From: DASWIG01 sp965371445 | GTDB taxonomy: Bacteria; Acidobacteriota; Thermoanaerobaculia; Multivoradales; J023 | DNA: 37,785 bases | Assembly (NCBI GenBank): GCA_965371445.1 | Contig: CBDUYN010000097.1 | Location: forward strand, 1-37,785 | Direction of reading: 5' to 3' | Shown: positions 26,255 through 35,447 of the stretch, one piece after another | How the letters are laid out: every line of letters begins with the position of its first letter | How positions within the stretch are numbered: position 1 is the stretch's first letter | Translations under genes and position numbers: made by a program | The notes under the pieces: model-generated | Seen by the model: the letters and a program-made list of their open reading frames with translations, nothing else | Told to the model about the DNA's origin: nothing | Databases searched by the model: none

Positions 26255-27796
26255 GTGAAGCGATTCGGCCCTTCCCTACTCCTGAAAAACCTCCGCAAAC
26301 GGCGACTCGTCCTCGCATTGCTGGCGGTTCTCAGCACGCTGTCCGCCGCCACCGCCGCGGCCCAGGACCCGGCGGCGGTTCGGCTCCTGCGCGAGGCCGA
26401 GCGCCTCGTCGAAGGAGGCGATCCGGGCGCCGCGCTGGAGGAGCTAGGCCTCCTGATCCAGCAATTCCCCCGCGACCGGCTGGCGCCCGGGGTCCTTCTG
26501 CGGATGGCGGAGCTCCAGATCGGCCGAAGCGATCGCGCCGGGGCGGAAGCCACCCTGGACCGGCTCCTCGCCGAGCACGCCCGCAGCGCCGAAGCGGCCA
26601 CGGCCATGAGCCAGAAAGCCGAGCTCGCGCTCCTCGACGCGACGAGTAGCGCGGACCTCGAAGAGGCACGAACCGCCTTCCGGCGGGTCCCGCTCCTCTA
26701 CGGCCGCGACGCCTTTCCGGCGCTCCAGGCCCGGCGCCGCGCCCGTGTGGCGAGCGGCGAGCTGAGCCTGTTGCTCGGCGAGGCCGCCGCCGCCGCCGCC
26801 GACTTCGTCGCCGCCATCGAGGACGAGCCGCCGAGCACGGCCGTGGGCCGGGCCCAATTGGGCCTGGCCAGGGCGTGGATCTCGACCGGCGACCTGGCGG
26901 CCGCCGCGGAGGTCCTCGAACGCCTGGCGGCGGCCGACGAGAAGACCTCCGAGGCCCTGGTACGAGAGAGAGCCCGCGTCGAGCTGGGGCTCCTGCACCG
27001 CCGGCTGCTGCGTCCGCGCCTGGGCCTCAGCCACCTCGTCACCTCGGGCCGCTTCCCGGCCCCCGGCCTCGCGCTGCGCGAGCCGGTGGGCGTCGCGGCG
27101 GCCGGCAACGGACGGATCGCCGTCGTCGACTCCCGCCTGGAGAGCCTGGCTTTCCTCGAGCGCGACGGCAGCGTCTTCGCAAAACAGAGCCTGCGCGGCG
27201 CCGGCCGGCCCGGCTGGCTCGCCGACGGCCGAGCTTTCGTCGCCACCGACGAGAACGTCGCGATGCCGCTTGGCGGCGCGGGCTACTCGTTCAACGATCC
27301 GCGGCGCGACGCGCCGCTCAAGAACCTCCTCGCCGCCGCCCCGGGAACCTTTGGCGACTGGTTCGTGGTGGCCCGAGGGACCAAGGGCTTGCTCCACCTG
27401 CGTGCCAATGGCAGCGGGCGCGAGCTCCTGGCCGAGCAACGGGGCGAGATCGTCGACGTCGCCCGCGGCCCGATGGGATCGATCTACGCCCTCGACTCCC
27501 GCGGCGCCTCCGTGATCCGCCTCGACCGCGACGGCCGGACCCAGGGCGTCGTGGCGCGCGGGAGCTGGAAGCGGGCCGTCGCCCTCGACGTCGACAGCCT
27601 CGGCTTCCTCTACGTCCTCGACCGCGGGAACCGCCGCGTCGAGCTCTTTGACCGCGACGGCCAGCGCCTGGCCGCTCTCGGCCCGGCGCTCGGCGGCGGC
27701 GTCGAGCTGCGCCAGCCCGCCGATCTGGCGGTCGACGGCAGCGGCCGCGTCTTCGTCGCCGACCAGAAGCTCCCCTTCCTGGTGATCCTCGACTAG
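26255..27796 (+). CDS. Exported TPR / NHL-type beta-propeller protein
   Basis: 513-residue protein starting at GTG 26255 (GGAG nine bases upstream). A basic stretch (KNLRKRR) and hydrophobic core ending AATAAAQ form a signal peptide of about 37 residues. Residues about 40-275 are TPR-like helices (LLREAERLVEGGDPGAALEE; LLRMAELQIGRSDRAGAEAT; AWISTGDLAAAAEVLERL). Residues about 285-513 are propeller blades of the NHL kind (PVGVAAAGNGRIAVVDSR; GFLYVLDRGNRRVELFDRDG; PADLAVDGSGRVFVADQ). Together they look like a periplasmic scaffold. It is first of a four-gene operon; the next gene starts 11 bases after its stop. Codons upstream of the GTG have no homologous-looking sequence. Confidence 0.8.
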   Translation: MKRFGPSLLLKNLRKRRLVLALLAVLSTLSAATAAAQDPAAVRLLREAERLVEGGDPGAALEELGLLIQQFPRDRLAPGVLLRMAELQIGRSDRAGAEATLDRLLAEHARSAEAATAMSQKAELALLDATSSADLEEARTAFRRVPLLYGRDAFPALQARRRARVASGELSLLLGEAAAAAADFVAAIEDEPPSTAVGRAQLGLARAWISTGDLAAAAEVLERLAAADEKTSEALVRERARVELGLLHRRLLRPRLGLSHLVTSGRFPAPGLALREPVGVAAAGNGRIAVVDSRLESLAFLERDGSVFAKQSLRGAGRPGWLADGRAFVATDENVAMPLGGAGYSFNDPRRDAPLKNLLAAAPGTFGDWFVVARGTKGLLHLRANGSGRELLAEQRGEIVDVARGPMGSIYALDSRGASVIRLDRDGRTQGVVARGSWKRAVALDVDSLGFLYVLDRGNRRVELFDRDGQRLAALGPALGGGVELRQPADLAVDGSGRVFVADQKLPFLVILD

Positions 27797-27807
27797 GTAT
27801 CGAAACC

Positions 27808-30120
27808 ATGCTCGACATCCTCCAGCGTTGCTTACTCATCCGGCTCGCCGCTGCCGCCCTCCTGCTGCTCGTCGCGGTGCCGCTCCCGGCCCAGGTCATC
27901 GAGGAGGAAGACCTCGAAGAGCCCGATCTCATCGAGGAGCTCGGCGAGCCCCAGGACGACGACGATCTCGCCACCCTTTTCGCCGCCGCCGAGTCGCAGC
28001 TCTTTTCCCGGCAGGACGCGGTCGCCTCCCTCGCCTCCTACAACCGGCTGCTCGGGATCTTCGAACGGCGGCGCATGAGCGGCGAGCTCTCCGCGAAGGC
28101 CCGGCGGCTCATGGTCAAGAGCCTCACCTACCGCGCCAGGCTCCATTTCGCTTTCGCCGACCAGGCGGCGATCGACGCCGACCTGGGCCGTATCCTGGAG
28201 CTTGAGCCCTCGACCGAGCTCGCCGAGGGAAGCGTCGAGCCGGAGATCCTCGAACGCTTCACGAAGCTGCGCACTGAACGGATCGGCACGATGCGGATCA
28301 CCGTCGACCCGCCGGACCTGACGCTCAAGATCGACGGCCGCACGATCGACCTTCCGGGCGCCGTCCCGGAGGCAGCCGAGCCGGCCACCGAGGGTGAAGC
28401 CGAGCCGCCACCACCGCCCGAAGCCGTGGTCACGCTGCTGGCCGGCATCCGGCTGCTGGAGGCCGAGCGGCCGGGCTACGGCCCCTTCGTCCAGGAGGTC
28501 GAGGTGCGCCCCGGCGTCGAGACGAGCCAGGAGGTCGTCCTGCTGCGCTCGAGTGCCGTCTTGCGGCTCTACACCCGGCCGCCCGGCGCCGAGGTCGTCG
28601 TCGACGGCCTGGTCCGTGGCACAACCGTTGGCACGGCGCCGCCGGGAAGCCTCACGCTCGGCGGACGCTACCGCACGTCGGAGTTCTCCGGCGAGATGGT
28701 CATCTCCGGCGTCGAGCCGGGCCTGCGCATCCTCGAGGTCAAGCTCGACGGCTATCGCTCCTATCGCTCGGAGCTCATCGTCGATTCCCCCGACGACTAC
28801 GACCTGCCGCCGATCGTCCTGCAGCCGCAGAGCGGGACCCTGGTGCTCAGGAGCTTCCCCAAGGACGGCACGATCAAGATCGACGGCCGCGGCGTCCGGC
28901 CCGACAATCCCGGGGCACCGGTCCCGGAGATCGGGCTTCTGCCCGGCGAGTACCGCCTGCAGGTCGCGGCCGGGCCGACGCGGATGTTTGCCACCGACTT
29001 CTCGGTGGCGGACCGCCAGACGGTGGAGGTCACCGTGCGGTTGAACCCGGGCCTCGCTTTTCTCGGCGTCCTGGGCGGCGACGAGGGGCGCGCCGCGGAC
29101 CTCGCCCGCTCGCTGCGCCTGGCCTTCCGGGCATCGGGAAGCTGGGCGCTGCTCGACCGCGGCGACGTCGGGCCCGCGATCCTCGAAACCGCCGGCTTCA
29201 CCGCCGAGAGCGCACGCCTCGCCGCTTCCTCCAGCGGTGCCGCACAGCTCGACTACCGCGCCCTGCAGCGCGCCGTCGACCGCGGGGCGCCGGGGCTGAT
29301 CTATGCTGCCGCGGTCCTCTCCGACGACCTGCTCCCCACCCACGCCGACGTCTGGATCTGGGCCGCCGCGCCGGGGCCGGCGCGTCCCGAACGGGTACGC
29401 CTGACCCTCGGGCGCCAGGAGGAAGCGCGCCAGCTCGTGGCACGTTTCTCGCCGAGCTTCGTGCTGCGCCGTCCGTGGCTCGGCGGCCTCGTCGTCACCA
29501 GCGACGCCGTGCCCCATCCGTTCGTCGCCTACGTCACCCCGCAGGGTCCCCTGGAGGCCGCCGGCGTCCGGACCGGCGACCAGATCGTCGCCGTGGCGCG
29601 CGTGCCCGTCTTCACCGGGGCCGACGTCGAGGCGCGGATCCTCGCCGCCGAGACCGGCGAGACCATCGACCTGGGCGTGCAGACCTCTGAGGGGACCCGC
29701 AACGTCCGCGTCACCCTGGGGGCGAGCCCGCGGATCTACTCCGAGCCGATCCCCGGCACCCTGGAGCCGATCGCCTACACCGAGCTCGCCCTGCGCCTCG
29801 ACGAGCAGCCGGCGAGCATCGCCTGGGTGCTGCGGCTCAACCAGGCGCTCATGTTGTTGCGGGCCGGCGACTACGAGGGGACGGTGCGCGCGCTTCGCGA
29901 CCTCCGGGTGCCGCAGAACAAGAACGGCGTCGGCCAGGGTACGGTCGACTACTACATGGGCCTCGCCCTCGCCAACGCGGGAGGCGACTACCGGGAGCTT
30001 GCGATCGCCGCTCTCGACCGCGCCGCGGCCTCCGGCGGAGCCCGGCTCGGCCACCACGACGGACCCTGGGTGGCGCCGCGGGCGCGGGCCCGTCTGCTGG
30101 CGCTCGGCGGAGGAGGATAA
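27808..30120 (+). CDS. Exported PEGA / PDZ-domain envelope protein
   Basis: 770-residue protein. Signal peptide 1-29 (ending PLPAQ), then an acidic linker (EEEDLEEPDLIEELGEP). A helical N-terminal region (50-165) is followed by three PEGA-like modules with the VxVDG/KIDGR turn (DPPDLTLKIDGR near 165, RPPGAEVVVDGLVRG near 258, FPKDGTIKIDGRGVRP near 352). A region about 415-560 resembles an ATPase-less alpha/beta domain; a PDZ-like domain at about 565-650 contains YVTPQGPLEAAGVRTGDQIV; a helical TPR-like tail follows (QALMLLRAGDYEGTVRAL). PEGA domains are found on surface and envelope proteins and can bind cell-wall material. It is 11 bases after the TPR-NHL gene and 11 bases before the first MuiA-like gene. 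Confidence 0.8.
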   Translation: MLDILQRCLLIRLAAAALLLLVAVPLPAQVIEEEDLEEPDLIEELGEPQDDDDLATLFAAAESQLFSRQDAVASLASYNRLLGIFERRRMSGELSAKARRLMVKSLTYRARLHFAFADQAAIDADLGRILELEPSTELAEGSVEPEILERFTKLRTERIGTMRITVDPPDLTLKIDGRTIDLPGAVPEAAEPATEGEAEPPPPPEAVVTLLAGIRLLEAERPGYGPFVQEVEVRPGVETSQEVVLLRSSAVLRLYTRPPGAEVVVDGLVRGTTVGTAPPGSLTLGGRYRTSEFSGEMVISGVEPGLRILEVKLDGYRSYRSELIVDSPDDYDLPPIVLQPQSGTLVLRSFPKDGTIKIDGRGVRPDNPGAPVPEIGLLPGEYRLQVAAGPTRMFATDFSVADRQTVEVTVRLNPGLAFLGVLGGDEGRAADLARSLRLAFRASGSWALLDRGDVGPAILETAGFTAESARLAASSSGAAQLDYRALQRAVDRGAPGLIYAAAVLSDDLLPTHADVWIWAAAPGPARPERVRLTLGRQEEARQLVARFSPSFVLRRPWLGGLVVTSDAVPHPFVAYVTPQGPLEAAGVRTGDQIVAVARVPVFTGADVEARILAAETGETIDLGVQTSEGTRNVRVTLGASPRIYSEPIPGTLEPIAYTELALRLDEQPASIAWVLRLNQALMLLRAGDYEGTVRALRDLRVPQNKNGVGQGTVDYYMGLALANAGGDYRELAIAALDRAAASGGARLGHHDGPWVAPRARARLLALGGGG

Positions 30121-30131
30121 GGGGTCAGGCG

Positions 30132-32258
30132 ATGACGTCCTCCGACGAGCTCGCTCCCGCTGTCGTGTCTCGGATCACGGCCGTGACGGTCTTCTGGAGC
30201 GGCGCGCTCGTCGAGAGGACGGCGGAGCTTGCCGCGGGCACCGAGCTCCTGCGCCTGCCGGGCCTGCCGCTCAGCCTTGACGACGCCTCGGTGCGTTTGA
30301 GCGTGCCGACGCAGGGCGAGCCGCCGCCGGTGACGCTCTACGACGTCCGCCTTGCCCTCGAGGTGCCGGAGCCCTCGCCCGAGCTGCCACCGCCGCGCGA
30401 CGAGGAGCTGCGCGCCGCGCGCCGCGAGCTGTGCCGGCTCGACCTTGCAGTCGCCGCCCGCCAGGCGATGCGCTCCCGCCTTCAGGCGCTCCAGGCGCCG
30501 CCGCGTCCACGAGGCGCCGACGGTGAGCCGCCGCCGCCGTCGCCAGCCGCAGCCAGGCTCGCCCTACTCGATTTCCGCGGCGCCGAGCTCGAACGCCTAG
30601 CGGGCGAGATCGCCGGCCTACGCCGCGAACGGGAAACCGCCGCCGAGCGCCTGCACGAGCTCGAAGAGCGCCACCGCCGCGCCTCGAGCGAGCGCCAGGT
30701 CCGCGAGCACGAGCTCCGCAAGAGCGTCCTCGCCAGCCTGCGCTGGAACGGCGACGGCCACGGCACCTGCCGGCTCCTCGTGAGCTACCTCGTGCCGGGA
30801 GCCCGCTGGGCGCCCGGTTACACGGTGCGCTTCGAACCGGGCCTCGGACGCGCCGAGCTGGCACTCCGGGCCCTCGTCTCCCAGGCCACGGGCGAGGACT
30901 GGGACGGCGTCCGGCTGAGCGTCTCGACAGCCGAGCCTCAGCGCTGGGTCGACCTCCCGGAGCTTCCGGCGCGGCGTATCGGACGCCGCCAGCCGCCGAC
31001 ACGGCGCGGCTGGAGGCCGCCTCCCGCCGATACGGAAGAGCTCTTCGCCGACTACGACCGGTCGTGGACAAGGCAAGCCGAGGACGACGCCGCCGTACCC
31101 TCCGTCGCTCTGGAAGCCCCCGTGCCCGCTGCCGCGGCGCCGGCCGCCGCCGAGCCCCCCGCGGCCGCCATGGCCCTGCTGGCGCCCAGCGGGCCGGAGC
31201 TCGACGACACCGGCGAAATCACGCTGGAAGTCGACAACCTCCTGGAGGCGGCGGCAGCGCCCGAGGCCGCTTCGCGGTTCCAGGACCAGAACCTCTTGCC
31301 GGCGTCGCCCCCAGGTAGGCGGCGCAGCCTGGCGGTGAAGCGGCTGGAGGTGCGGCCGAGGGAGGGTGCCGCCGCCGAGCCCCTGCTCGACTACGGCAAC
31401 CTCCGGCTCCGCGGCGCTGAAGAAAGCGGACGCGGCAAGCTCCACCCCCTGCCGCCCGGCGAGGCGTACCTGGAGATCCTCGCCCGGCTGGAGGTCGAGG
31501 TGCGCTTCGATCTCAGCGGGCCGGTTTTTCGGGCCCGGGGAAAAGCCGAGCGCAACCGCCTCGGACCGTTGCCCCGGCTCTATGCCGAACCGCGGGAATG
31601 GGAGGGCTTCGCCTATACCTACGCCGCCGAGGAAGCGGTCGGCGTCACCTCCGACGGCGAATTCCACAACGTGCCACTGCTCCAACGTCCGATCGAGGCC
31701 GACTTACGCCTCGTCACCGTGCCGCGCGAAGCGCCGGAGGCGTTCCGTTTCGTCACCTTCCGCAACCCCCTGGCCGCCCCCCTGCCGGAGGGCCCCGCCG
31801 ACGTCTACGTGGGCCGCGACTTCCTCCTGACGACGAGGCTCGGCACCGTCGCGCCCGGCGAGCGCTCGACGGGCGAGCTGGGCCTCGGCGTCGACGAGGC
31901 CGTTCAGGTGGTGCGCAACACCCGGTTCCGCGAGGTCAGCTCGGGGCTCGTGCGCGGACGCCTCGGCCTCGAGCACGAGATCGAGATCGAGGTGCTGAAC
32001 CCGTTGCCGCGGGAGGTGCTCTGCGAGGTCCGCGAGCGCGTCCCGGTGCGCCGCGAGGGCGACGAGACGATCGAGGTCGTCGTGGGCGAGGCCGACCCGC
32101 CCTGGGAGCGTTTCGAGCCCACGCGCCATCCCACCGCCGGCGGCTACCGCTGGCGGACGCCTCTTCAGGCCGGAGAGAAGCGGACCTTCAAGGCGAGCTA
32201 CACGATCCAAATCCCGGCGAAGCACGAGCTCGTCGGCGGCAACCGGCGGGAGCGATGA
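30132..32258 (+). CDS. MuiA-like (DUF4140/DUF4139) protein, long paralogue
   Basis: 708-residue protein of the mucoidy inhibitor MuiA family. The N-terminal domain (about 10-75: ITAVTVFWSGALVERTAEL) corresponds to DUF4140; a coiled coil (88-205) follows; then DUF4139 begins with RLLVSYLVPGARWAPGYTVRFEP and LALRALVSQATGEDWDGVRLSVSTA. Between the two halves of DUF4139 (about 275-400) is an unusual Ala/Pro-rich insert. The C-terminal part has EIEIEVLNPLPREVLCEVRERVPV and TFKASYTIQIP, the usual end. No clear signal peptide. The stop overlaps the next start as ATGA, so translation of the two paralogues is coupled. The biochemical role of the family is unknown; MuiA was named for mucoid-growth inhibition. 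Confidence 0.85.
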   Translation: MTSSDELAPAVVSRITAVTVFWSGALVERTAELAAGTELLRLPGLPLSLDDASVRLSVPTQGEPPPVTLYDVRLALEVPEPSPELPPPRDEELRAARRELCRLDLAVAARQAMRSRLQALQAPPRPRGADGEPPPPSPAAARLALLDFRGAELERLAGEIAGLRRERETAAERLHELEERHRRASSERQVREHELRKSVLASLRWNGDGHGTCRLLVSYLVPGARWAPGYTVRFEPGLGRAELALRALVSQATGEDWDGVRLSVSTAEPQRWVDLPELPARRIGRRQPPTRRGWRPPPADTEELFADYDRSWTRQAEDDAAVPSVALEAPVPAAAAPAAAEPPAAAMALLAPSGPELDDTGEITLEVDNLLEAAAAPEAASRFQDQNLLPASPPGRRRSLAVKRLEVRPREGAAAEPLLDYGNLRLRGAEESGRGKLHPLPPGEAYLEILARLEVEVRFDLSGPVFRARGKAERNRLGPLPRLYAEPREWEGFAYTYAAEEAVGVTSDGEFHNVPLLQRPIEADLRLVTVPREAPEAFRFVTFRNPLAAPLPEGPADVYVGRDFLLTTRLGTVAPGERSTGELGLGVDEAVQVVRNTRFREVSSGLVRGRLGLEHEIEIEVLNPLPREVLCEVRERVPVRREGDETIEVVVGEADPPWERFEPTRHPTAGGYRWRTPLQAGEKRTFKASYTIQIPAKHELVGGNRRER

Positions 32259-33823
32259 CGACGACGAGCACGGATACGGTGGCCGTCGAGGTCGACGCTC
32301 CGGTGCGGGCGGTGACCCTACTGGAGGACCGTGCCCAGGTCCGCCGGCGCGGCACGGCGGAGGTGCCGGTGGGACGCGTCCGTCTACGCGTCGCCGAGGT
32401 CGCCCCGGCCCTCGTCGACCGCTCGCTCCAGGCCGCCGTCCGGGGCGAGGGGGTCCGCGTCGTCGACCTGCGGGTCCGACGCCGTTACCGTCTCAGGGCG
32501 GAGCGCGAAGACGCGGCGCTCGCCGAGAGATGCCGCGGCCTCGAAGCCGAGCTCGCCGCCCTCGCCGAGCGACGCGACCTCCTCACCCAACAGCAGAAGC
32601 TCCTCGAAGCGGTGGCCGGCCAGGACCTCGCCGACCTCCAGATCGACGCGGCCTGGGGCGAGGTCGACGCCGAGCGCTGGGGTGGGGAGGTCCGCAAGCT
32701 CGTCGCGCGCGACGAGAAGCTCCGCGAGGAGCTCCTCGACCTGGCCCAGCGCCAGGAGGACCTCCAGGAGACGCTCGCCGACCTCAGGCGCCGCCGCGAG
32801 GCCGTGCAGAAAGGCGGCCGGAGGCTCGCCGCCGACCTGGAGCTGGAGCTCGCGGTGGAGAGCGCCGGAGAGGTCGAGGTCGAGGCCGGCTACGTCGTGC
32901 CGGCGGCCTGCTGGCGTCCGCGGCACACCGCGCGGCTCACCCAGGGAGAGGACGGCGAGCGGCTTCGATTCGAAACCGACGCCTCGGTCTGGCAGAGAAC
33001 CGGTGAGGACTGGGAAGACGTCGAGCTCACCTTCTCCACCGCCCGGCCCTCTCGCGGCCTGGAGCCGCCGCGGTTCGAGGACGACACCGTCGAGGCCCGG
33101 CGTCAGGAGGAAAAAGTCGTCGTCGAGGAACGCGACGTCGAGGTGCAAGAAGTCCGCGCCACCGGCGGGCCGCCTGCGAAACCCGAGCTCCCGGGGATCG
33201 ACGACGGCGGCTCGGCGCTCGCGCTCGCCGCTCCACACCGAGCCACGGTCGCCGCCAACGGACGGCCCTACCGGGTCGAGCTCGGAAGCTTCGAGGCTCC
33301 GGCACAAAGCGAGCATCTCCTCGTCGCCGAGGTTGCGTGCGGAGTTATCCACAAGGTCTCGGCCAAAAACGCCGCGGCGCAGCCGATCCTCGCCGGCCCG
33401 GTCGAGCTCGTCGCCGACGGTTCCTCGGTAGGCCGGACGAGCGTGCTTTTCGTGGCGCCGGATGCCCGCTTCGACCTCGGCTTCGGTCCCGACGCGGCGA
33501 TCCGCACGAACCGCGGCGTCGAGCGAGTCGAGGCCAAGCCGAGCGCGCTCTCGCGCTACGCCGAGACCGAGCACGGCGTCGTCTTGAAGCTCTCGAACAT
33601 CGGTGCCGAGGCGCGCAGCTTCACGGTCCGCGAGCGCATTCCGGTCTCGGAGGTCGAGCAGGTCAAGGTGCGCTTCAACGACAAGGCGACGAGCGACGGA
33701 GCCAAGCTCGACGAGGCAAACGGTTTCGTCGACTGGAGAGTCAACTTGGCCGCCGGCGGCACCGAGACGCTGAAGCTGCGCTATACCGTAGCCCGGCGCA
33801 AGAACGTAGACGACGCCACGTAG
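32255..33823 (+). CDS. MuiA-like (DUF4139) protein, short paralogue
   Basis: 522-residue paralogue of the previous gene. It opens with PVRAVTLLEDRAQVRRRGTA (DUF4140-like), a coiled coil (about 80-205) with LLTQQQKLLEAVAGQDL, then YVVPAACWRPRHTARL, FETDASVWQRTGEDWEDVEL and the C-terminal ARSFTVRERIPVSEVEQVKV and LKLRYTVARRKN. The extended insert of the first paralogue is shorter here, although an acidic/valine-rich segment remains (EEKVVVEERDVEVQEV). Start at ATG 32255 overlaps the upstream stop by 4 bases. Fourth and last gene of the operon. Having two adjacent members that could hetero-oligomerise through their coiled coils is suggestive but unproven. Confidence 0.87.
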   Translation: MTTTSTDTVAVEVDAPVRAVTLLEDRAQVRRRGTAEVPVGRVRLRVAEVAPALVDRSLQAAVRGEGVRVVDLRVRRRYRLRAEREDAALAERCRGLEAELAALAERRDLLTQQQKLLEAVAGQDLADLQIDAAWGEVDAERWGGEVRKLVARDEKLREELLDLAQRQEDLQETLADLRRRREAVQKGGRRLAADLELELAVESAGEVEVEAGYVVPAACWRPRHTARLTQGEDGERLRFETDASVWQRTGEDWEDVELTFSTARPSRGLEPPRFEDDTVEARRQEEKVVVEERDVEVQEVRATGGPPAKPELPGIDDGGSALALAAPHRATVAANGRPYRVELGSFEAPAQSEHLLVAEVACGVIHKVSAKNAAAQPILAGPVELVADGSSVGRTSVLFVAPDARFDLGFGPDAAIRTNRGVERVEAKPSALSRYAETEHGVVLKLSNIGAEARSFTVRERIPVSEVEQVKVRFNDKATSDGAKLDEANGFVDWRVNLAAGGTETLKLRYTVARRKNVDDAT

Positions 33824-33861
33824 GCTTTCCGCCACAGATTTCGCCAACGCTTGGAGGAAAA

Positions 33862-34293
33862 ATGGTAGACATCCATCATCGATTTACCGTCAAAACATCG
33901 CCCGAGGAGATCTTTCAGGCGGTCTCCACGCCCGCCGGCCTCGACACCTGGTGGACGCTGACCTCGTCCGGAGAACCTGCACAGGGAGCGGAATACGAGC
34001 TCGGGTTCGGCCCCGGGTACGATTGGCGGGCGGTGGTGTCGCGATACGTTCCCGGCTCCGAGATCGAATTTGAAATGACCAGCGCGCAGGAAGACTGGCA
34101 GGCGACGCGCGTCGGTTTCCTCCTGGAAGGCAAAGAGGGCGTCACCGAGGTGCGCTTTCACCATTTGGGCTGGCCCAGGGCCAACGCGCACTATGAAAGC
34201 TCTTGCTACTGCTGGGCGATGTACCTCCGGCTGCTCAAGAGATATGTCGAGCACGGCGAGGTGGTGCCCTACGAAGGCCGGCTGGATGCGTAG
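33862..34293 (+). CDS. SRPBCC (AHSA1-like) domain protein
   Basis: 143-residue START-like protein: VDIHHRFTVKTSPEEIFQAV, GLDTWWT, YELGFG, WRAVVSRYVPGSEIEFEM and the C-terminal helix SSCYCWAMYLRLLKRYVEHG match the SRPBCC / AHSA1 (PF08327) fold, which forms a hydrophobic ligand cavity. GGAGG sits just before the ATG. Ligand or partner unknown. It follows the MuiA operon by 38 bases on the same strand and could be read through, or may start a new unit; 80 bases separate it from the RNA ligase gene. Confidence 0.88.
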   Translation: MVDIHHRFTVKTSPEEIFQAVSTPAGLDTWWTLTSSGEPAQGAEYELGFGPGYDWRAVVSRYVPGSEIEFEMTSAQEDWQATRVGFLLEGKEGVTEVRFHHLGWPRANAHYESSCYCWAMYLRLLKRYVEHGEVVPYEGRLDA

Positions 34294-34373
34294 TCCCCAT
34301 CCGAGCTCTCGTCGCCGGCACCTGGTGATCCGTCCCCGGCTCTGATACGGTGTGACCTTCGGAGGTACGAGAA

Positions 34374-35438
34374 ATGTCGGCTGTCATCGTCGAAGTCGCC
34401 GAAGTCGAGGACGTCGTTCCCCACACCAACGCCGACCGCCTGTGCCTCGCCCGCATCAAAGGCTGGCAAACCGTCATCGGCAAACGGCCGGACGGCTCGC
34501 CCCAGTTCCAAAAGGGCGACAAGGTCGTCTACATTCCGCCCGACGCCACCGTGCCGCGGGAGATGGCCGACAAGCTCGGCATCACGAGCTACCTCGCCGA
34601 GCGCACCAACCTCGAGGGCGACCGCGAGCTCGTCGTCAAGCAGGTCCGGCTGCGGGGCGAGCCCTCCTACGGCTTCCTCGTCCTCCCCGACGACTCCGCC
34701 TGGGAGCTGGGACGCGACGTCCGCGAGCACTACGGAATCGGCAAGTACAGGCCGCCGGTCAAGTTCTCCGCCGGCGACTCCGAGGCCACCCACCCCCTCT
34801 TCCAGCGCTACACCGACATCGAGAACCTGCGCAACTTCCCCACCGCCTTCAACGAAGGCGAGGAGGTCGTCGTCAGCGAAAAAATCCACGGCACGAATGC
34901 GCGCATCGGCTACGTCGAGGGGTTGCTCGTCGCCGGCTCCCACGGCCTCCAGCGAAAGCGTCCCGAGCCCGAGGAGATGGCCACCAACACCTACTGGTCC
35001 CCGGCCACCCTCGACGGCGTCATGAAGCTGCTCGACACCTTGAAGGACGAGCACCAGGTCGTCATCCTCTACGGCGAGGTCTACGGCAGCAAGATCCAGA
35101 AGCTCCACTACGGGAAGCGCGGCACCCTGGGCTTCGCCGCTTTCGACCTCTACCTCGACGAGCGCTACGTCGGCTACGACGAGTTCAAGGACACCTGCGA
35201 GCGTTTCGGCGTCGAGACGGTGCCGGTGCTCGACCGGGGGCCTTTTTCGTTGGAGCGCGTCCGCAGCTTGGCGAGCGGCCGGACGCTGCTCGACGACGAC
35301 CACATCCGCGAGGGCGTCGTCGTTCGCGGCGTCGACGAGCGGCTCGACCCCAAGATCGGACGCCTGATCTTGAAGTACCTGAGCGACGAGTACCTCTTGA
35401 ACGACAAGCTCACCGCCGCCGATGCCACCGACCTGTGA
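34374..35438 (+). CDS. ATP-dependent RNA ligase, Rnl5 (DraRnl) type
   Basis: 354-residue protein that aligns by motif with the Deinococcus radiodurans RNA ligase family. An N-terminal OB-like domain (about 1-130: VIVEVAEVEDVVPHTNADRL) precedes a nucleotidyltransferase domain. Motif I is EKIHGTN with K170 as the predicted AMP-accepting lysine; motif III GEVYGSKIQ (234-242); IIIa FAAFDLYL; motif IV EGVVVRG (313-319); motif V RLILKYLSDEYL (330-341, K334). All catalytic motifs look intact. Rnl5 enzymes seal nicks with a 3'-OH on RNA and are thought to serve RNA repair. GGAGG at 34361-34365 supports the start. The downstream HXXEE gene follows by 9 bases. Confidence 0.9.
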   Translation: MSAVIVEVAEVEDVVPHTNADRLCLARIKGWQTVIGKRPDGSPQFQKGDKVVYIPPDATVPREMADKLGITSYLAERTNLEGDRELVVKQVRLRGEPSYGFLVLPDDSAWELGRDVREHYGIGKYRPPVKFSAGDSEATHPLFQRYTDIENLRNFPTAFNEGEEVVVSEKIHGTNARIGYVEGLLVAGSHGLQRKRPEPEEMATNTYWSPATLDGVMKLLDTLKDEHQVVILYGEVYGSKIQKLHYGKRGTLGFAAFDLYLDERYVGYDEFKDTCERFGVETVPVLDRGPFSLERVRSLASGRTLLDDDHIREGVVVRGVDERLDPKIGRLILKYLSDEYLLNDKLTAADATDL

Positions 35439-35447
35439 GGTCCCAGC

